Positions 1-11,404 of a DNA stretch of 64,000 bases are shown here, in pieces; position 1 is the stretch's first letter, and every line of letters starts with the position of its first letter. The translations under genes were made by a program, and so were the position numbers. The notes under the pieces were generated by a model. That model did not search any database, was not told where the DNA came from, and was given only the letters and a program-made list of their open reading frames with translations. Source of the DNA: Nymphaea colorata (lineage: Eukaryota > Streptophyta > Magnoliopsida > Nymphaeales > Nymphaeaceae); the NCBI RefSeq assembly GCF_008831285.2, contig NC_045145.1:22400040-22464039 (forward strand), given 5' to 3'.

Positions 1-633
1 AAAGCTCGCCAACAACGGGCCAGCATGCATCGCAGCGGCTACGATCGAACAGATGACGGCAGCAGCAAAGAAACTTGCAAAAATAGTGAAGATGACAGTC
101 TTGAGCCATGCCACTGTTTTGATCTTCCTCTCCAGCAAGGCCTCTTGACGCCTAATCTTCTCCACCATGCCTTGGTGTTGCTTCACCAGGCCTTGGAGCG
201 ACTGCAGAAACTGGTCACTGAATTTTTTTACCGATCGGAATCGCCTCAGTTTCTCCTGTATCATCCCTTTCCCGCGCCGTGACGGCGTCCAGTCGAGGAG
301 GGCGTTCAAGAGCTGATTAAGCTCTTCCTTCAGGCCCTTGATGATGGTGATCAAGTTCCGCAAGAAACTGTCGGCTTCCAAACTGAGATCAAGGAAGTCC
401 TCCTTAAGGCGACTGAACAATTCATCTTTTCGGACGTCTCTCCAGGGGACACGACGTGGGAGCTTCATCGTCTGCTTGTTCACGGAGGTGACGAGGGACA
501 TGGCACGGTTGATAAATTCAAAGGTGACGGTCCGATCGGCCGAGTCGCTGGACAGGGGCAATTTGCAGAGATCCAGCAGCAGGTGATGCTCGTCTTTCAC
601 GCTCTGAACCGTCCGGCTCCAGTCATTGCCCAT
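1..633 (-). CDS. UPF0496 (DUF677/At14a-like) protein, locus 1, C-terminus beyond the left edge
   Basis: A minus-strand frame opens at the ATG complementary to 631-633 and stays open for 211 codons to base 1, so the 3' end lies outside the window. The protein begins MGNDWS, fitting the MGxxxS pattern of N-myristoylation. It is helical, has the family block FLDLSLEAD near residues 80-88 and LLDWTPS near 112-118, a charged stretch with KQHQGMVEK at 151-159, and then a hydrophobic segment from about 177 that ends in MHAGPLLAS. The same order is found in the two other UPF0496 genes here (7416-8427 and 22838-23848), but this copy is clearly more divergent. UPF0496 proteins are plant-specific, membrane-associated proteins of poorly known function; At14a of Arabidopsis is the best-known member as I recall. 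A TATA box lies about 85 bases upstream. Function beyond family membership is not inferred. Confidence 0.85.
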   Translation of the reverse strand, partial: MGNDWSRTVQSVKDEHHLLLDLCKLPLSSDSADRTVTFEFINRAMSLVTSVNKQTMKLPRRVPWRDVRKDELFSRLKEDFLDLSLEADSFLRNLITIIKGLKEELNQLLNALLDWTPSRRGKGMIQEKLRRFRSVKKFSDQFLQSLQGLVKQHQGMVEKIRRQEALLERKIKTVAWLKTVIFTIFASFFAAAVICSIVAAAMHAGPLLASF

Positions 634-715
634 CTCTTTCTTCCTCTCCTCTCTCAAACAAATGTTTTAAAACTATCTCCGAAAAAAGTGTTTTTTGGAC
701 ATTCTTTCTCGCCCC

Positions 716-722
716 TTATATA
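716..722 (-). promoter_or_regulatory. TATA box of UPF0496 locus 1
   Basis: The minus strand reads CTATATAAGG here, a good plant TATA box, 83-89 bases upstream of the ATG at 633. The intervening sequence is AG-rich on the minus strand, as expected for a short 5' UTR. Confidence 0.6.
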
Positions 723-1854
723 GAATCGGAGTTGAAAAGAAGTTTCTATTTTTTTTTGTCCCCAAAGTGTCTCATTCAAGGGGGCCGCTTGTAGACATAT
801 GAAGTTGAAAAAAGAAGGTGTTGCATAACCTTCCTTTAATTTTTTACTTTATTTTTAGGTCAGTTTAAAATAGTTTAAATTAATTTTTCTTGAACAATAT
901 AAAATACAAGAAGTAGGGCGATGACTTGTGTTTGTTGTACTTGGGTAAAATAAGAAAAACCAAAATAGTTGAATTAATTTCTTAGCGTTGCTTGAGAATC
1001 CAACAGTAACTTTTTTCATCTTGGAAAATCGTTTTCACCCCTTGAGATGGAAAAAATTTTGGAAACAAACTTTTTGGAAACTAACCCAAAGTTCACTTTT
1101 TTCATCCCAAGTTTGATGGACAAGAAAAATTTTCAAAAATTTGAATTTTATATACATAATTACATAAAATATCCTGCCCATCAAATGGGCCCTAAAGAAA
1201 AATTTGATGAAAATTTGCAGTTTCTATTAAATATCATCAATATATACAAGGGAGTTGCTAAGAGAATTAAATGTGGAATTATTGAAGGGTCAAGAAAATG
1301 GAGAGTTGTAGACCTTTACTTCTTCCTTTTTTTTTTTCCTCTTGAATTTTAATTGGAAGACCCAAGCTGAGATACTTCGTTGATGCAATGGATCTAACAA
1401 CCCTAAAGCCATTCTTCTACACTCTTTGGCCCTACTATGTGCCTCGTTCAAAGATTTGAACCAGCAAAGGGCCACTTACCATACCAACGCTTTCTACCAG
1501 ACAAGGCTTGATCAATTTATTGAGCAAAAGTTTGTAAACCGAGTGAATGAATGATGACTTTGACAATTTAGAGTCATCCAACTATCTTGGTTGTTGTCCA
1601 TATGAAACAATAGGCGGCAGATAGGTGACTGGATGATTGGGATGACAGATGTTTACTTCACAAGTTTGCCAAATATTCAAATGATTGTTGCAAGCTCATA
1701 TATTCAAATGATTTATTATAGTTGTGCAATGATTGACTGTGTATCTTTATGTACTGGGAAAGTATCAACACTTCAATTAATTTATCCTTGTTCCATTACT
1801 ATATATGGACATGATAGAACAAGGAAAAAGGTTACCACATATAGGGACTAGTTT
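723..1854. other. Intergenic, no gene recognised
   Basis: This is AT-rich sequence upstream of locus 1. Short open frames occur, for example the 101-codon frame at 1047-1352, but it is rich in Phe, Lys and Asn as expected from AT-rich DNA and shows no motif. I see no RNA gene and no clear mobile element. Confidence 0.5.
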
Positions 1855-2420
1855 AAGCCTGGCTGAGCATTGGATTGGGAGAAAGGGTGGGCGCCCAACT
1901 GGGTTGCAGTGGGTAACCGGCCAGATATGAGCCTGGACCTGGTCCAGAAAAACCTAGCTGGGCTCTGGCCCGATGGGCCGGCCCGACAGGGGTCTGCTCA
2001 CTTTGAAAATATATTTTTTGATTATGATCGGACTGAACCCAAGCTTCAGACATCGGCCCGGCCCGGACCCGGTTCCGGTCTGCTTTTAGCCCTTGGCACA
2101 TGAAAATGGCTTCGGGTCATCCTGGGCCCGAGTTCAAATCAGGTTAGGCTTAGGATTGGACCAAGGTTGAAATGGGTCAGGCTCAGACATGTTTGATAAA
2201 TTTTTAAAAAAATAATTTCAATTATATGATATATATATTTTATAAATATATACAATATATATTTTTGATTTTTTTAATTAAAACTGAACCAAGCTGCGCC
2301 CAAACTAAGTTGTCTAGACCTGGGCCCGAGCAATCAAAATGGGGCTCAGACCCATCTTCGTGTCAGCCTGGCCCCATGCCCACACTAATTGCATCAAAAA
2401 TGTTTTTGATTGGTACATGA
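1855..2420. repeat. Interspersed GGCCCG-rich repeat with AT-rich core
   Basis: Two GC-rich parts full of GGCCCGG / GGGCCGGCCC motifs (about 1860-2200 and 2290-2400) flank an AT-rich core with runs of ATATAT. The same GC-AT-GC design recurs near 27420-27700, 30830-31200, 47940-48420, 52980-53240 and 61125-61310. Open frames in it are compositional (Pro, Gly, Arg, Ala rich). It is probably a non-autonomous dispersed element, but I cannot assign a class because I see no clear terminal repeats. Confidence 0.5.
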
Positions 2421-2579
2421 CCTACAAATAAAAAAAAAAAAAGCTTCTTTTTTCTTTTGTCATTTCTGGCCAGCACTGAACTGAAATTGCTGGACAGCAA
2501 CCAAAATTACTTCTTGCTACTGGTAATTTGTGGTGGGAAGAAGAAAGTGGGAGAGGAGATTATGGAGATGGAGGATATG

Positions 2580-3226
2580 ATTAGGGGTGGTGCAAGAATT
2601 TTTTTATGAGGTAGGCCGAATTAAAGTTTTTAAATTTTGATTAGGGCCGAAATATTATTTGTTGAAATTTTTATATAAAACAAATGAATTTGTTTAAAAT
2701 TACATGTAAATTAAAAAAGTTGAGGTAGGGCTAGGGCTCATGCAGACCCTACCTTAGTTCTGCCGGTGGATATTAAATCCATAAACTGCTAGCCATTTCA
2801 ATGGTTATATGGTTATTTTTTATTTATTTTGTTCTCTAAAATCCATTGTGAAAGATATATTTGTAATGATCAATTCTTTTGCAATGGTTTTTAGTAATAA
2901 GATGCACTTTTTATGACGTTTTTAGTGACATAAAATAAAAGATAATTATCCCACTATATAAACGACCTTTGATTTCAATTCATCAGCTTATCCAGACTAA
3001 AAGCTGATGAGGATTTTGAAACGTCGTCAAGCCTTTGTCCGTCCAATAATACAATTTTTTATTTTTAATCCTACCAGAAATGGTTGAGCCGGCAACGGTG
3101 ATGATAGCCGGCAACTTATACAATTTTTTATTCCTAATCCTTTATTATTTTAATTTTTTAAGGAAAAAAAAAAAGGCACCGGGTCGTCACACTTCATGTA
3201 CATGGCGTGTATTGTGTAATGATCCC
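2580..3226. other. Intergenic with a possible dispersed-element remnant
   Basis: At 2583-2770 an AT-rich stretch is bracketed by GGGGTGGTGC and TTCTGCCGGTGG. A similar AT-rich stretch next to CAGAGCCAAG lies at 36500-36660. This resembles the short dispersed elements of plants with a GGCGGAGCC-type end, but the match is weak. The remainder shows nothing I can name. Confidence 0.3.

Positions 3227-3284
<58 letters not shown>
3227..3284. repeat. (ATT)n trinucleotide microsatellite
   Basis: An uninterrupted TAT/ATT run of 58 bases. It creates poly-Tyr and poly-Ile open frames on the two strands that are not genes. Confidence 0.95.
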
Positions 3285-3951
3285 GATAAATTGAAAAAAA
3301 CAGAAGATTTTAAAAAGATGGAGAAGGAATTATAACAAAGTAAAAAAACTAAAACGTACAGCTTATTTTCAAAATTACCAACATGCCCCAACCTTTTTTT
3401 CCTCTTTGGGTGCATATTTGTTGCGCAACTCGATCTGTTAATCTCCTCCACAGAAAATTTCTGCCTACGTTGCAACTTCATCAGCTCCTTCGGCGTTTCT
3501 TCGCCTTGGTGAAATTCACCGGCGCTTGGTCACATCCGGCGGTGTTATCTTCCTCCCTCACTCCGGTTGCAGATGTCCTCCTCCATTCTCATTTGCCTTC
3601 AATTTTCCTTCCTCCTGGATGAAGTTTCGTTGCATGATCACAATGTTCACAACTTGAAATTTTGAGTTTTGTTGGAGGATTTCTGAACAGGTCCTTTTGT
3701 AATGGCAGCCAATGCACTGATTCCTAGACTAGCTAGGATTTGATCTCACCTTGTCAGTGCCATCTACCGTTATCTTTCATCTAACTAATTCAGACATTGT
3801 TAGCAGTCATAGCTATATATGCTGTTAAAAAGGAATACAGATTTTATGGACAAAACGCTGTTAATTAAAGTGATTTCTAGAAAAGACCAAACCAGTTCGA
3901 TGCGAACGGTTTCACGTCTCACGAAATCGTTGATTTTTTATGTCATGCTAA

Positions 3952-4320
3952 GTGATCTCCCAAAAGCGGCTTGTTGCCATGATCGAAACACATAAAATTT
4001 GTACAGAGATGCATCTGGAGAAGACAATAGATGAAGAGAGGCTGATAAACATTATGCAGATGTGGGGAAGGCGTGCAAGGGTTCACGCAGTCTACACTCA
4101 TAAAAAAAACAGGCGTTTTTGCAGAATTGTGGAGAAACCGCTTCATGAAGCATTCTATCAGGACAACGCGACAACAGAGACCAGCAAGCCTGCAAGAAAA
4201 CCATATCGAATTTCACAGGACCAATTTAGAAAGGGGGAACCGAGTGGATGATATGATCAGTTTATAAATATATTGGCAGCAGTTTTGTGAACCAAACTTT
4301 CTAGATCTGTCCTGTTGGGT
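3952..4320 (+). pseudogene. Coding-like repeat fragment with an ERLI-x-IMQMW motif, copy 1
   Basis: From the ATG at 3979 the frame reads MIETHK, then LEKTIDEERLINIMQMW. The copy at 56278-56519 reads MIETYK, LEKIVDEERLIQIMQMW and continues with a segment EQFTNILDPVLRTKL. The matching DNA of that last segment occurs here only after about 150 extra bases (roughly 4075-4245), around 4250-4320, so this copy is interrupted. The two copies keep the amino-acid motif while silent and flanking bases differ, which suggests descent from a real coding exon. I do not recognise the family. It could be an exon of a lost gene or part of a mobile element. Confidence 0.4.
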
Positions 4321-4398
4321 AGCTTGCCTTTATGGCTAGATCACTGCGTCTGTATGGGTAGATTGCCTTTATGGCTAGATCACTGCGTCTGTATGGGT
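4321..4398. repeat. 39-bp tandem duplication
   Basis: The unit beginning agcttgcctttatggctaga at 4321-4359 is repeated at 4360-4398 with one visible substitution. It lies at the end of the coding-like fragment and would encode a 13-residue repeat in one frame. The related sequence near 56470 has no duplication. Confidence 0.9.
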
Positions 4399-4534
4399 AT
4401 CTCTCAAATAGATCCTCACTCAAGTCGCATTGGGGATGATCTCGGAGATTTGGATATATGTGGTTCGCAGATCATTGGTTTCATGGATATAATTTGAACA
4501 ATATTCCTTTACTCCATTCTTTCCCCGTTAGATT

Positions 4535-4537
<3 letters not shown>

Positions 4538-4603
<66 letters not shown>
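4538..4603. repeat. (AT)n microsatellite
   Basis: An uninterrupted TA repeat of 66 bases. Confidence 0.95.
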
Positions 4604-4605
<2 letters not shown>

Positions 4606-5689
4606 TTAATGAAGGGTGTGTTGGGTAACACTTTTAAACATTGTTTTGGAGGCAAAACGACAGTGACAGTTGAATTTGAACTTGTGAAAAACCCAAACTA
4701 CATTTTCAAAAAAGTCATGAATAACGTGACATGACGCCTCCTCCTCATATAAACTATTGTTTTGACCTTATTTCCCGAACACATAAACTAAGTTTTGTAA
4801 GCAACCAAATCGTCATGTTTTGATGGTGTCATCCCTACACAACATAATTCAATAAAAAGCCGCGGTGGTACCCGATCAGAACACAGCTCTGCACCAATCA
4901 AACAGGACTAAGCGTAACATCTCTCCATTTTGCAAATTACGGTAGTTAAGACAAAATAAGAAAAACTGGAGATGTAGGGAGTGTTGATAGCGTTATATTG
5001 AAGAACCGTGGATTTAAGATCAGATCCTTTCCCCTCTTATTTTGGATCCTACATTTTTTCAATGCAAAGAAGTAAAATAGGAATCTTAAATATGAACCTT
5101 CGGTCTGACCGAAGATCCTTAATGAATTTGATGAACCATATCCTTTGTCATATTAACAAAAGAATGGCAGGTCAGATCTGCATTAAATTCATGGTTTGCA
5201 AACCCGAAGTGATCAAATGCCTCATTATGGCTGTTAGTCATATGCCATCTGATGGAGGGGCTTCTACAGTAGAGTTTTCAAGACACTCAAGCGTCTCATT
5301 AAATATAGATTCCTTGTTCCAGAAATATAGAAAATATAGAAAACAGATTGTAGAACAAAGAAGTTCTCAAACTTAATTTATCTGGTTAAGTCTAACATAT
5401 TCAAAACCTGAACGCGTTTTTGTTACCTCTTCAGAAGCTGTAAAATCTTAATATGGAAAAGAAACTTCTTGACAAACGGATGCATAAGGAGAGCCTTGTA
5501 TTACAGAGTTTTCAAGAAGACAGAATTGTCCTTCTGTCACCATTTTTAGGATGAGTGTCTTTGTAAAGCTCTTTTCTACGTCTTCTGAAGTTCTGATATT
5601 AATTTGTCATCCGCGCAAGTGAGAGCTCACCTTGAAACAGTTTCATATGCAAATCCAGCACCCTTGACGTTTCCTTGTGATCATTAATG
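4604..5689. other. Intergenic, no gene recognised
   Basis: The longest open frame is 5008-5376 plus (122 codons). It has no recognisable motif and no obvious splice or promoter context, so I leave it uncalled. No RNA gene or element boundary is apparent. Confidence 0.4.
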
Positions 5690-7340
5690 TGGATTGAAAA
5701 GTTATATGATCACATCACTATTTAATTGGGAGTGACGGTATGTCCTTGTTTTCTTTTTTCATGCAAAGGCAATAAAACCACTCCTTAATCTTTTGCATAT
5801 TCTTTTATTCATTCTTTGCAGATGCTTTAATTCTTTTTTTATGAAAGAGAGAGCAGCTTTCCTACCGGCCGATTTGCACCGGAAACCGTACGCATGCAGC
5901 ACCCCACTGGGTGGTAAGTCTTTTCTCATATGAAACCACTGAGAAGTGCATATAAAATTCACGTTAAAGTCACAGGGTCCATTGGTAAAGCAGGTTATAT
6001 TTATGTCTCAGTAAGCTGAGTGATTTAGATCCTTTTACTTTTCCATTCATAAGGAATAAATAAGTTTAGAAATGCAGTACTCCAACTTCTCTAGCGGCCA
6101 ACAATTTTCAAATGGTTGTCTGACATGTAATCTTTTCCCTTTTCTCTACTGTGCAAGTAGAACATCCCTGTTCCAGCTTATAATCTCATCATTCTAAAAA
6201 AAATGTTGTTTAAATGCAAGGTTTTCCTTTATAGCTTCAATGGTTGTGTTATAGTGTGGTGACTTGTAGGAATCCTAGTTACTTATTAATCTTACTGACA
6301 ACAGTAACAATTAGATTTCATGACTGTGCTAGACCATCTCCCAAAGTTGGTATTTGTCTTCTTTGAGGTACTACACTTTTTCATACTATTTTTACACTTA
6401 TTAATTATATTTTCAAATAAATGATGGGGACTAATCTCATATTTTATTATTAATGGTGGAATGAACAGTACAATGATTAGAATATCACTGGTCAAGTAAC
6501 TTCCCTATAACGACAAAGAGAAGGGGACGGAAAAAATCGAATATCAATTTTTTTTTTTGAAAAATCCAAAAAATATTTCACCTCCCCTCCTTTTTTTGTG
6601 CATATCACGCAATTCACCCCAAACTTTTCTACTCAACCATCCCACAAAAAAGTTTTGTTTTGGAGTACATCTGATCGGCCCCATTAGGAGAAGCGGAAAG
6701 ATTGTGTCGCACCTGATTGTCCATATGAATTTATATTATATATCAAGGTATTTTTAGTTATGTTCTATTTTCAAAACATTGAAGTCGGACATGCCTATCT
6801 AAATTTTGAGATAGTAGTTCTTATTTTATAGCTGTTTTTCACAAATAAACTTTTTTTGCTTCGGAACTTTCCATGCATTTTCTGTTGTTCTTCATAGTCA
6901 GGAAACATCCATATCCATCAGTTCAAGAAAACCCAAGATAAGAAGTTAACATTTGTTTGTCAGTGGAGTAAAAGGATATTTATTTATATGTACACTTCAC
7001 TATATCTTAATACCTAATATGAGTTTTTTTTATGTTTAAAGGCTTTTCCAAAAAACTAACCATCCGAAAGCAATATTCATCTGCGAAATAAATTTTATAC
7101 TGAAGCTGAAAATCTTGGACAATTCAATTCTTTCGTTAGAAAACCAAAGCACGACACAGAAGCCAAAAAAAAAAAAAAACTGTTCTCGAACAAACAGAGA
7201 ATAAAATGTACAGGAAAAGCAGCTGAAGAAGAGAAATCTGAATTTTATTTATGCAGCATATACATCCCACGCTCTTAAAAATGAAAAAAAAAAAAAAAAA
7301 AGAAGACAAGAAACATGAATTCCTACAAGTAATCATCCTT
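5690..7340. repeat. Block F copy 1: 3' flank of UPF0496 locus 2
   Basis: Patches here match 22190-22790 and 37270-37790 plus 38973-39322. Examples are the block 'gatcacatcactatt' near 5710, 'agctgtttttcacaaataaa' near 6830, and the stretch from 6900 to 7340 that ends in an A-run and a sequence like that next to the stop codon of locus 3. The matches show that the UPF0496 gene was duplicated with its 3' flank. Between the patches the sequence is AT-rich and unassigned. Confidence 0.6.
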
Positions 7341-7415
7341 TTTCCTCATGATACCGCAAGAGGAAAAATTTTACTTGTCTTTCGCAGATCGATTCACCAT
7401 CACGTCCTCCTTTAT

Positions 7416-8427
7416 TCAATTCAAGTACTTGTTCCTCCTGCCTTCGATGTTATTCTTGCTCAACTCGACTTTCTTTATCGATTCATCGATGGAGCGGATC
7501 ACCAGGCATAACTCGTTCTGGAGGCTCTCCTTCATCTGAAGCACCTCCACACTAGGGCGCACGTCCTCTAACATCTCTTTTAATTGGTAAACCCAAGAGT
7601 GCAATGGCCTTAAGTCACGCAGCACACATTCTTTATTGAACTCCACGTACTGCAGCATGGCGCAGAGGTCCTTCCCCTGCTGCAACTCATTCAACTTTGT
7701 TCACCCATAGCTCGTCCACCCACAAGGCCAATGGCTGCCAACTCGCTGCTGATGTCGCTGCTGCAACGATGCTAGCAATCACTGGGCCGGCATGCAGGGC
7801 GGCCGCGATAACTGAACATACCGAAGCAACAAGAAAGAAGCCGGCAAAAATAGTGGAGATGGCTTCCTTGAGCCATTTCAGCGTTCTGAACTTCCTGTTT
7901 AGTGAAGCACTCTGCTGTTGCACCTTCTCCATGATGTCTTGGTGCCGCTTCAACAAGCAGCGGAACGCCCCCAGGAGCCGCTCGCTGAAGCTTTCGCCCC
8001 ATCCGAAACAACACAGCTTACCGAGCACTTTTGCCTCCTTTTCCTCCTCCCGGTGCCCCGACGGCGTCCACTGCAGGAGGGCCTGTAGGAGCCCATCAAG
8101 CTCTTTGTTCAAGTTCTTCTTGCTGGTGAGTAAGGTTTCCAAGAAATGGTCGGCTTCAAAGCTGAGCTCAAGGAAGTCTATCGTAAGGCTGGAGAGGAAT
8201 TTGTCTTCCTGGATGACGGGCCAGAAGGCCGCACCATGTAGTAGCTCCATGGTTTGCCGGTTGAATTCATCGACGAAGGACACTGAACGGATGACGAGGC
8301 TGACAGAAACGCCATGGCCTGAGCGGCGAGATTCCTGTATTATATCGAGGAAGCGGCGGAGCTCTCGGAAGAGATTATCATTGTCCTCGTCTAGTGTGCT
8401 CCTAGAGCTGCTCCCCTGGTTCCCCAT
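7416..8427 (-). pseudogene. UPF0496 (DUF677) gene, locus 2, with a one-base frameshift
   Basis: The ATG complementary to 8425-8427 starts MGNQGSSS, an MGxxxS myristoylation pattern aligned with locus 3. The frame runs 246 codons and stops at 7687-7689. The protein matches locus 3 throughout: FLELSFEAD, LLQALLQWTPSGHREEEKE, LLKRHQDIMEKVQQQ, then the hydrophobic segment that includes SVIAAALHAGPVIAS, then LWVDELW. A second frame (7416-7694) encodes NELQQGKDLCAM through NIEGRRNKYLN, which corresponds residue for residue to the last 92 residues of locus 3. Locus 3 has 6 bases between TGG and AAGTTGAATGAG where this copy has 7, so one base was gained around 7690-7697. The locus is either a recent pseudogene, a gene for a 246-residue protein that keeps the membrane segment but loses the C-terminal helices, or a sequencing error. 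Longer upstream starts in frame (8478) lack the conserved MGN. Confidence 0.8.
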
Positions 8428-11036
8428 CTCTCCCTCTCTCCCACCCCGTTGCGTTTCGGCATTCCAATATTCCATCATATTTGCTAATTAGAATCTTAGG
8501 TAATACGCGATTGTGTTTGGTTGATTAAACGCGCGATTACTTGGGGTGCTAAGAATTGTTAGCCTTAATTAAGTTAATCCCTTAGCGTAGGCAGCATCTA
8601 AGACAAGAAAAGGGTCCACTTGTGTACAAAAAATTATACACCATCACATGTAATGACCAGAATACTTCTAATTATTAAAAAGAATTATAACAATAGAAAC
8701 AGTAACCTGTAAGTTGATTATTAAAAAAATTATAATAATAGAAACAGTAATCAATAAGTTAAAAAGTCTAAAAGTAACATTTTTTTTGAAAAAAAAGTTA
8801 TTACACCCTATCATTTAACCTTTTTTTTTTTAATTTAGATACTGCACACGTCGGGCAACTAACTAAGCTAGCGTGTGGATGACACCTTAAAAAATGGGCT
8901 TTGTGGAAACCTGCTTTTGTAAAAACCAATTTTTTAATGTGTTTCGAAAACCTGCTTTGTATGTTTGGATGTATCTCACAAAAACTATGTTTTGGGGTTT
9001 TAAAACGTGGTGTTGTTTGGACAACAAAAAATGAGTTTTGGAAAATACTTTAAAATCTTATTTACGATAACAACAAGAGAATGGTTTCATGATATGCTAT
9101 ATATGTTTATATTTATACTTTTCATAAGAACTGAACTACTAATTAACTTGTCAATAACACTTAAAAGAAAGGCTCCTCAAGACAGAAAAGCGACAGCCAA
9201 TAAGTAGCAAAAATAGTTAAAAGCAAAATTTGCGTGCAATAATGCAAACCGAACAAAACACAAATACCGACACCCTAGAGTTTCTGCACAACTCGTTTTT
9301 ATTTAGTGAAAAACCTGGGGGTGCAAGTTTTTTATTCAAAAGGCCAAACGACTTTTTGAAAAAAGTCTGTTTTAGTGAACCATTGATTTGGAGGCAAAAT
9401 AGCAAATTTAGTACATTCTTTTTTCTTGTTCCTCCTTCTCGCGGCACGAACATTTCATGTTGGTTTTAAGCAAAAAAGATTTGGCTAGATGGAACACTAA
9501 TTCAATAATAAATTTAATGTTTGTAGGAGCACATGTAGATAAACAATCACATATATCAAATTATTAACATAAAAATAAATAAACTTTGTGCACCAACCAT
9601 GTGGCTCCGCCACTGGTTTTAAGCCTGAAAATCGCACGTTACTTATTTTTATGCTCAATATACAATACTATTGAGTATTGACAAAAACTGTGGATACAAT
9701 TAGTCTAGGGTTGGATAACAAATAAAAATCAACCCGAAAAAGATATTAATTCAGCTTTCATTTTCTATCTGTACGAAATCCAAAAAAGAAAGAGGAATGG
9801 GAAAAGACTGGGAAATGTTGCTTTCTTTGCATGCTGTTGTCACTATCACTCCCTGCCAACATCAATTCACCGACAAACATATCTTAATGATTTAAGGGCG
9901 TCCGGAAGAAGTACAGGGGAGGCCACGGCCTCTCGCCTCCCCTGCGTGGCCACTGGCCAGCTGCCTTTTATGTGAAGCTCGTGTATATATATATATATAT
10001 ACACATGGATGTCTTTTTAAGGATCTTCAACGGCCACATTCTCTTTTTGCAAAAAATATTAAAGGAAGAGAGGCAATAACAGAAAGTTAAGTGTCACCGT
10101 GGGTAGTAAAGGAGAGAAGGGTCTTTTGATAATTTATTAAAATACATCTTCTAAAGTCTTTTTTTTTTATTTTCAATTCTGTTTTTGCAATTTTTTTTTG
10201 TTCATTAACTATATTGAGTAACTGTCGCACTGGGTTGAAAAACAGTCTCCTCGTGACACTCCTTGCAGTTGGTAAATAGACTCCCTTCCTAGTGTGTGAT
10301 TTATACTGAACAGTCTGAACTTAGTCAAAAATAGGATTCCAAGAGTTCTTTGTAATTGGCCCACGCCTTTAGAGGCAAATCTAAGTACTTGATCCCCCAA
10401 TCCCTCCCTCCGGCCATCAACTTGAAAGAGTCATCTCTAATTGGGGCTTGGAATTGACGTTCGAATTCAAATCTGGATCTGACTAGCATAGTAACACACA
10501 TTTGCATGTAAATGAGTCAGTTCCATCGAGATCTGGACATGATTCAGATGGACAATTAACAGCATTTTGGATCCGAATTTGATTGATAAGCAACCACTAA
10601 TCTACCAGGATCATCTGAGATACTTAGTAATCCCAACTAGTACTGTTAACCCTAATTTCAATAGATTGGGTGTCATCAGACATGTGGCCTTAAAGCAAGC
10701 ATGGTTGGCCAGATTTAAGAAAAGGAAAATCCAATTAATAATTTGCAGAGTTTAATTAGGATAATTTTCCTGTGTTCCCATGGATATCCGGTTTCATGGA
10801 TATTTAGACAACAACATGATATCTAAGTCACCAAATTGAGTTCATAACTTCTCAATGAAAATCTCATAGTTTTTGACCCAATTCGTGTCCATTGTTAATT
10901 ACCCATTGCAGATCCATCTATATTTTGGTGAAAACACACTGGTATCCAATCAAGCCAGTGTTATCAATATTGTATTGGATCGACGGCTCTTATGGATCTA
11001 TATGGAGTACTGCTTGAGACTTCAAGCATAAGTTTT
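8428..11036. other. Intergenic, repeats and AT-rich sequence
   Basis: This stretch lies upstream of UPF0496 locus 2. It contains an A/T-rich dispersed sequence (about 8640-8770, 'aagaattataacaatagaaac' twice), a short (AT)n at 9984-10001 and, at 10440-10530, a stretch ('ctggatctgactagcatagta') shared with 56820-56870 at the start of the third block A. Minus-strand frames near 10209-10507 look faintly like LINE reverse transcriptase but are too weak to call. No gene is supported. Confidence 0.4.
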
Positions 11037-11404
11037 GATAAAGGATTTACTAACCTCTTTCATATCTTTAATGACGTTTGCCTGCGTCACGATAAACTTG
11101 TATTGCGTTTCAACTCATATGGTATGAACCAGCGAAATCAGTCCAATAAAACAATAACAAACCACTTTGAATTTTGAGATCATAATTGCGATGGACCTAA
11201 ATGCAATACCTTGCACAAGCATCAAAGTAAAGCTCCCTTTTATAGCGATTCATGTCCTTTTTCCTCCACAAATAGCCAGTAAGTTCGGCATTTTTGGTAC
11301 TGAAGGAAGAAAATTGAAGCGCAAACTTTGTACCAGATATACTTCATGTCAAAATCTTATATAAAGAGATGCGACTAAATGTAAATCCGAAGGATAAGCG
11401 TGCT

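Noticed and set aside
1855-2103. Overlapping Pro/Gly/Arg-rich open frames on both strands in GGCCCG-rich DNA
   Set aside because: They are produced by composition, are not kept between repeat members and have no gene context. The same applies to frames at 19900-20385 and 63628-63946.
3080-3481. Open frames with poly-Tyr and poly-Ile
   Set aside because: They are translations of the (ATT)n microsatellite on the two strands.
5008-5376. 122-codon plus frame
   Set aside because: No recognisable motif, no repeat-supported conservation and no splice or promoter support; length is within chance expectation for a window of this size.
10209-10507. Minus-strand frames with DWGIKYLDLPLKA that recall LINE reverse transcriptase
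   Set aside because: Only one short match and no neighbouring motifs in order; too weak compared with the LINE remnant at 51297-51860.
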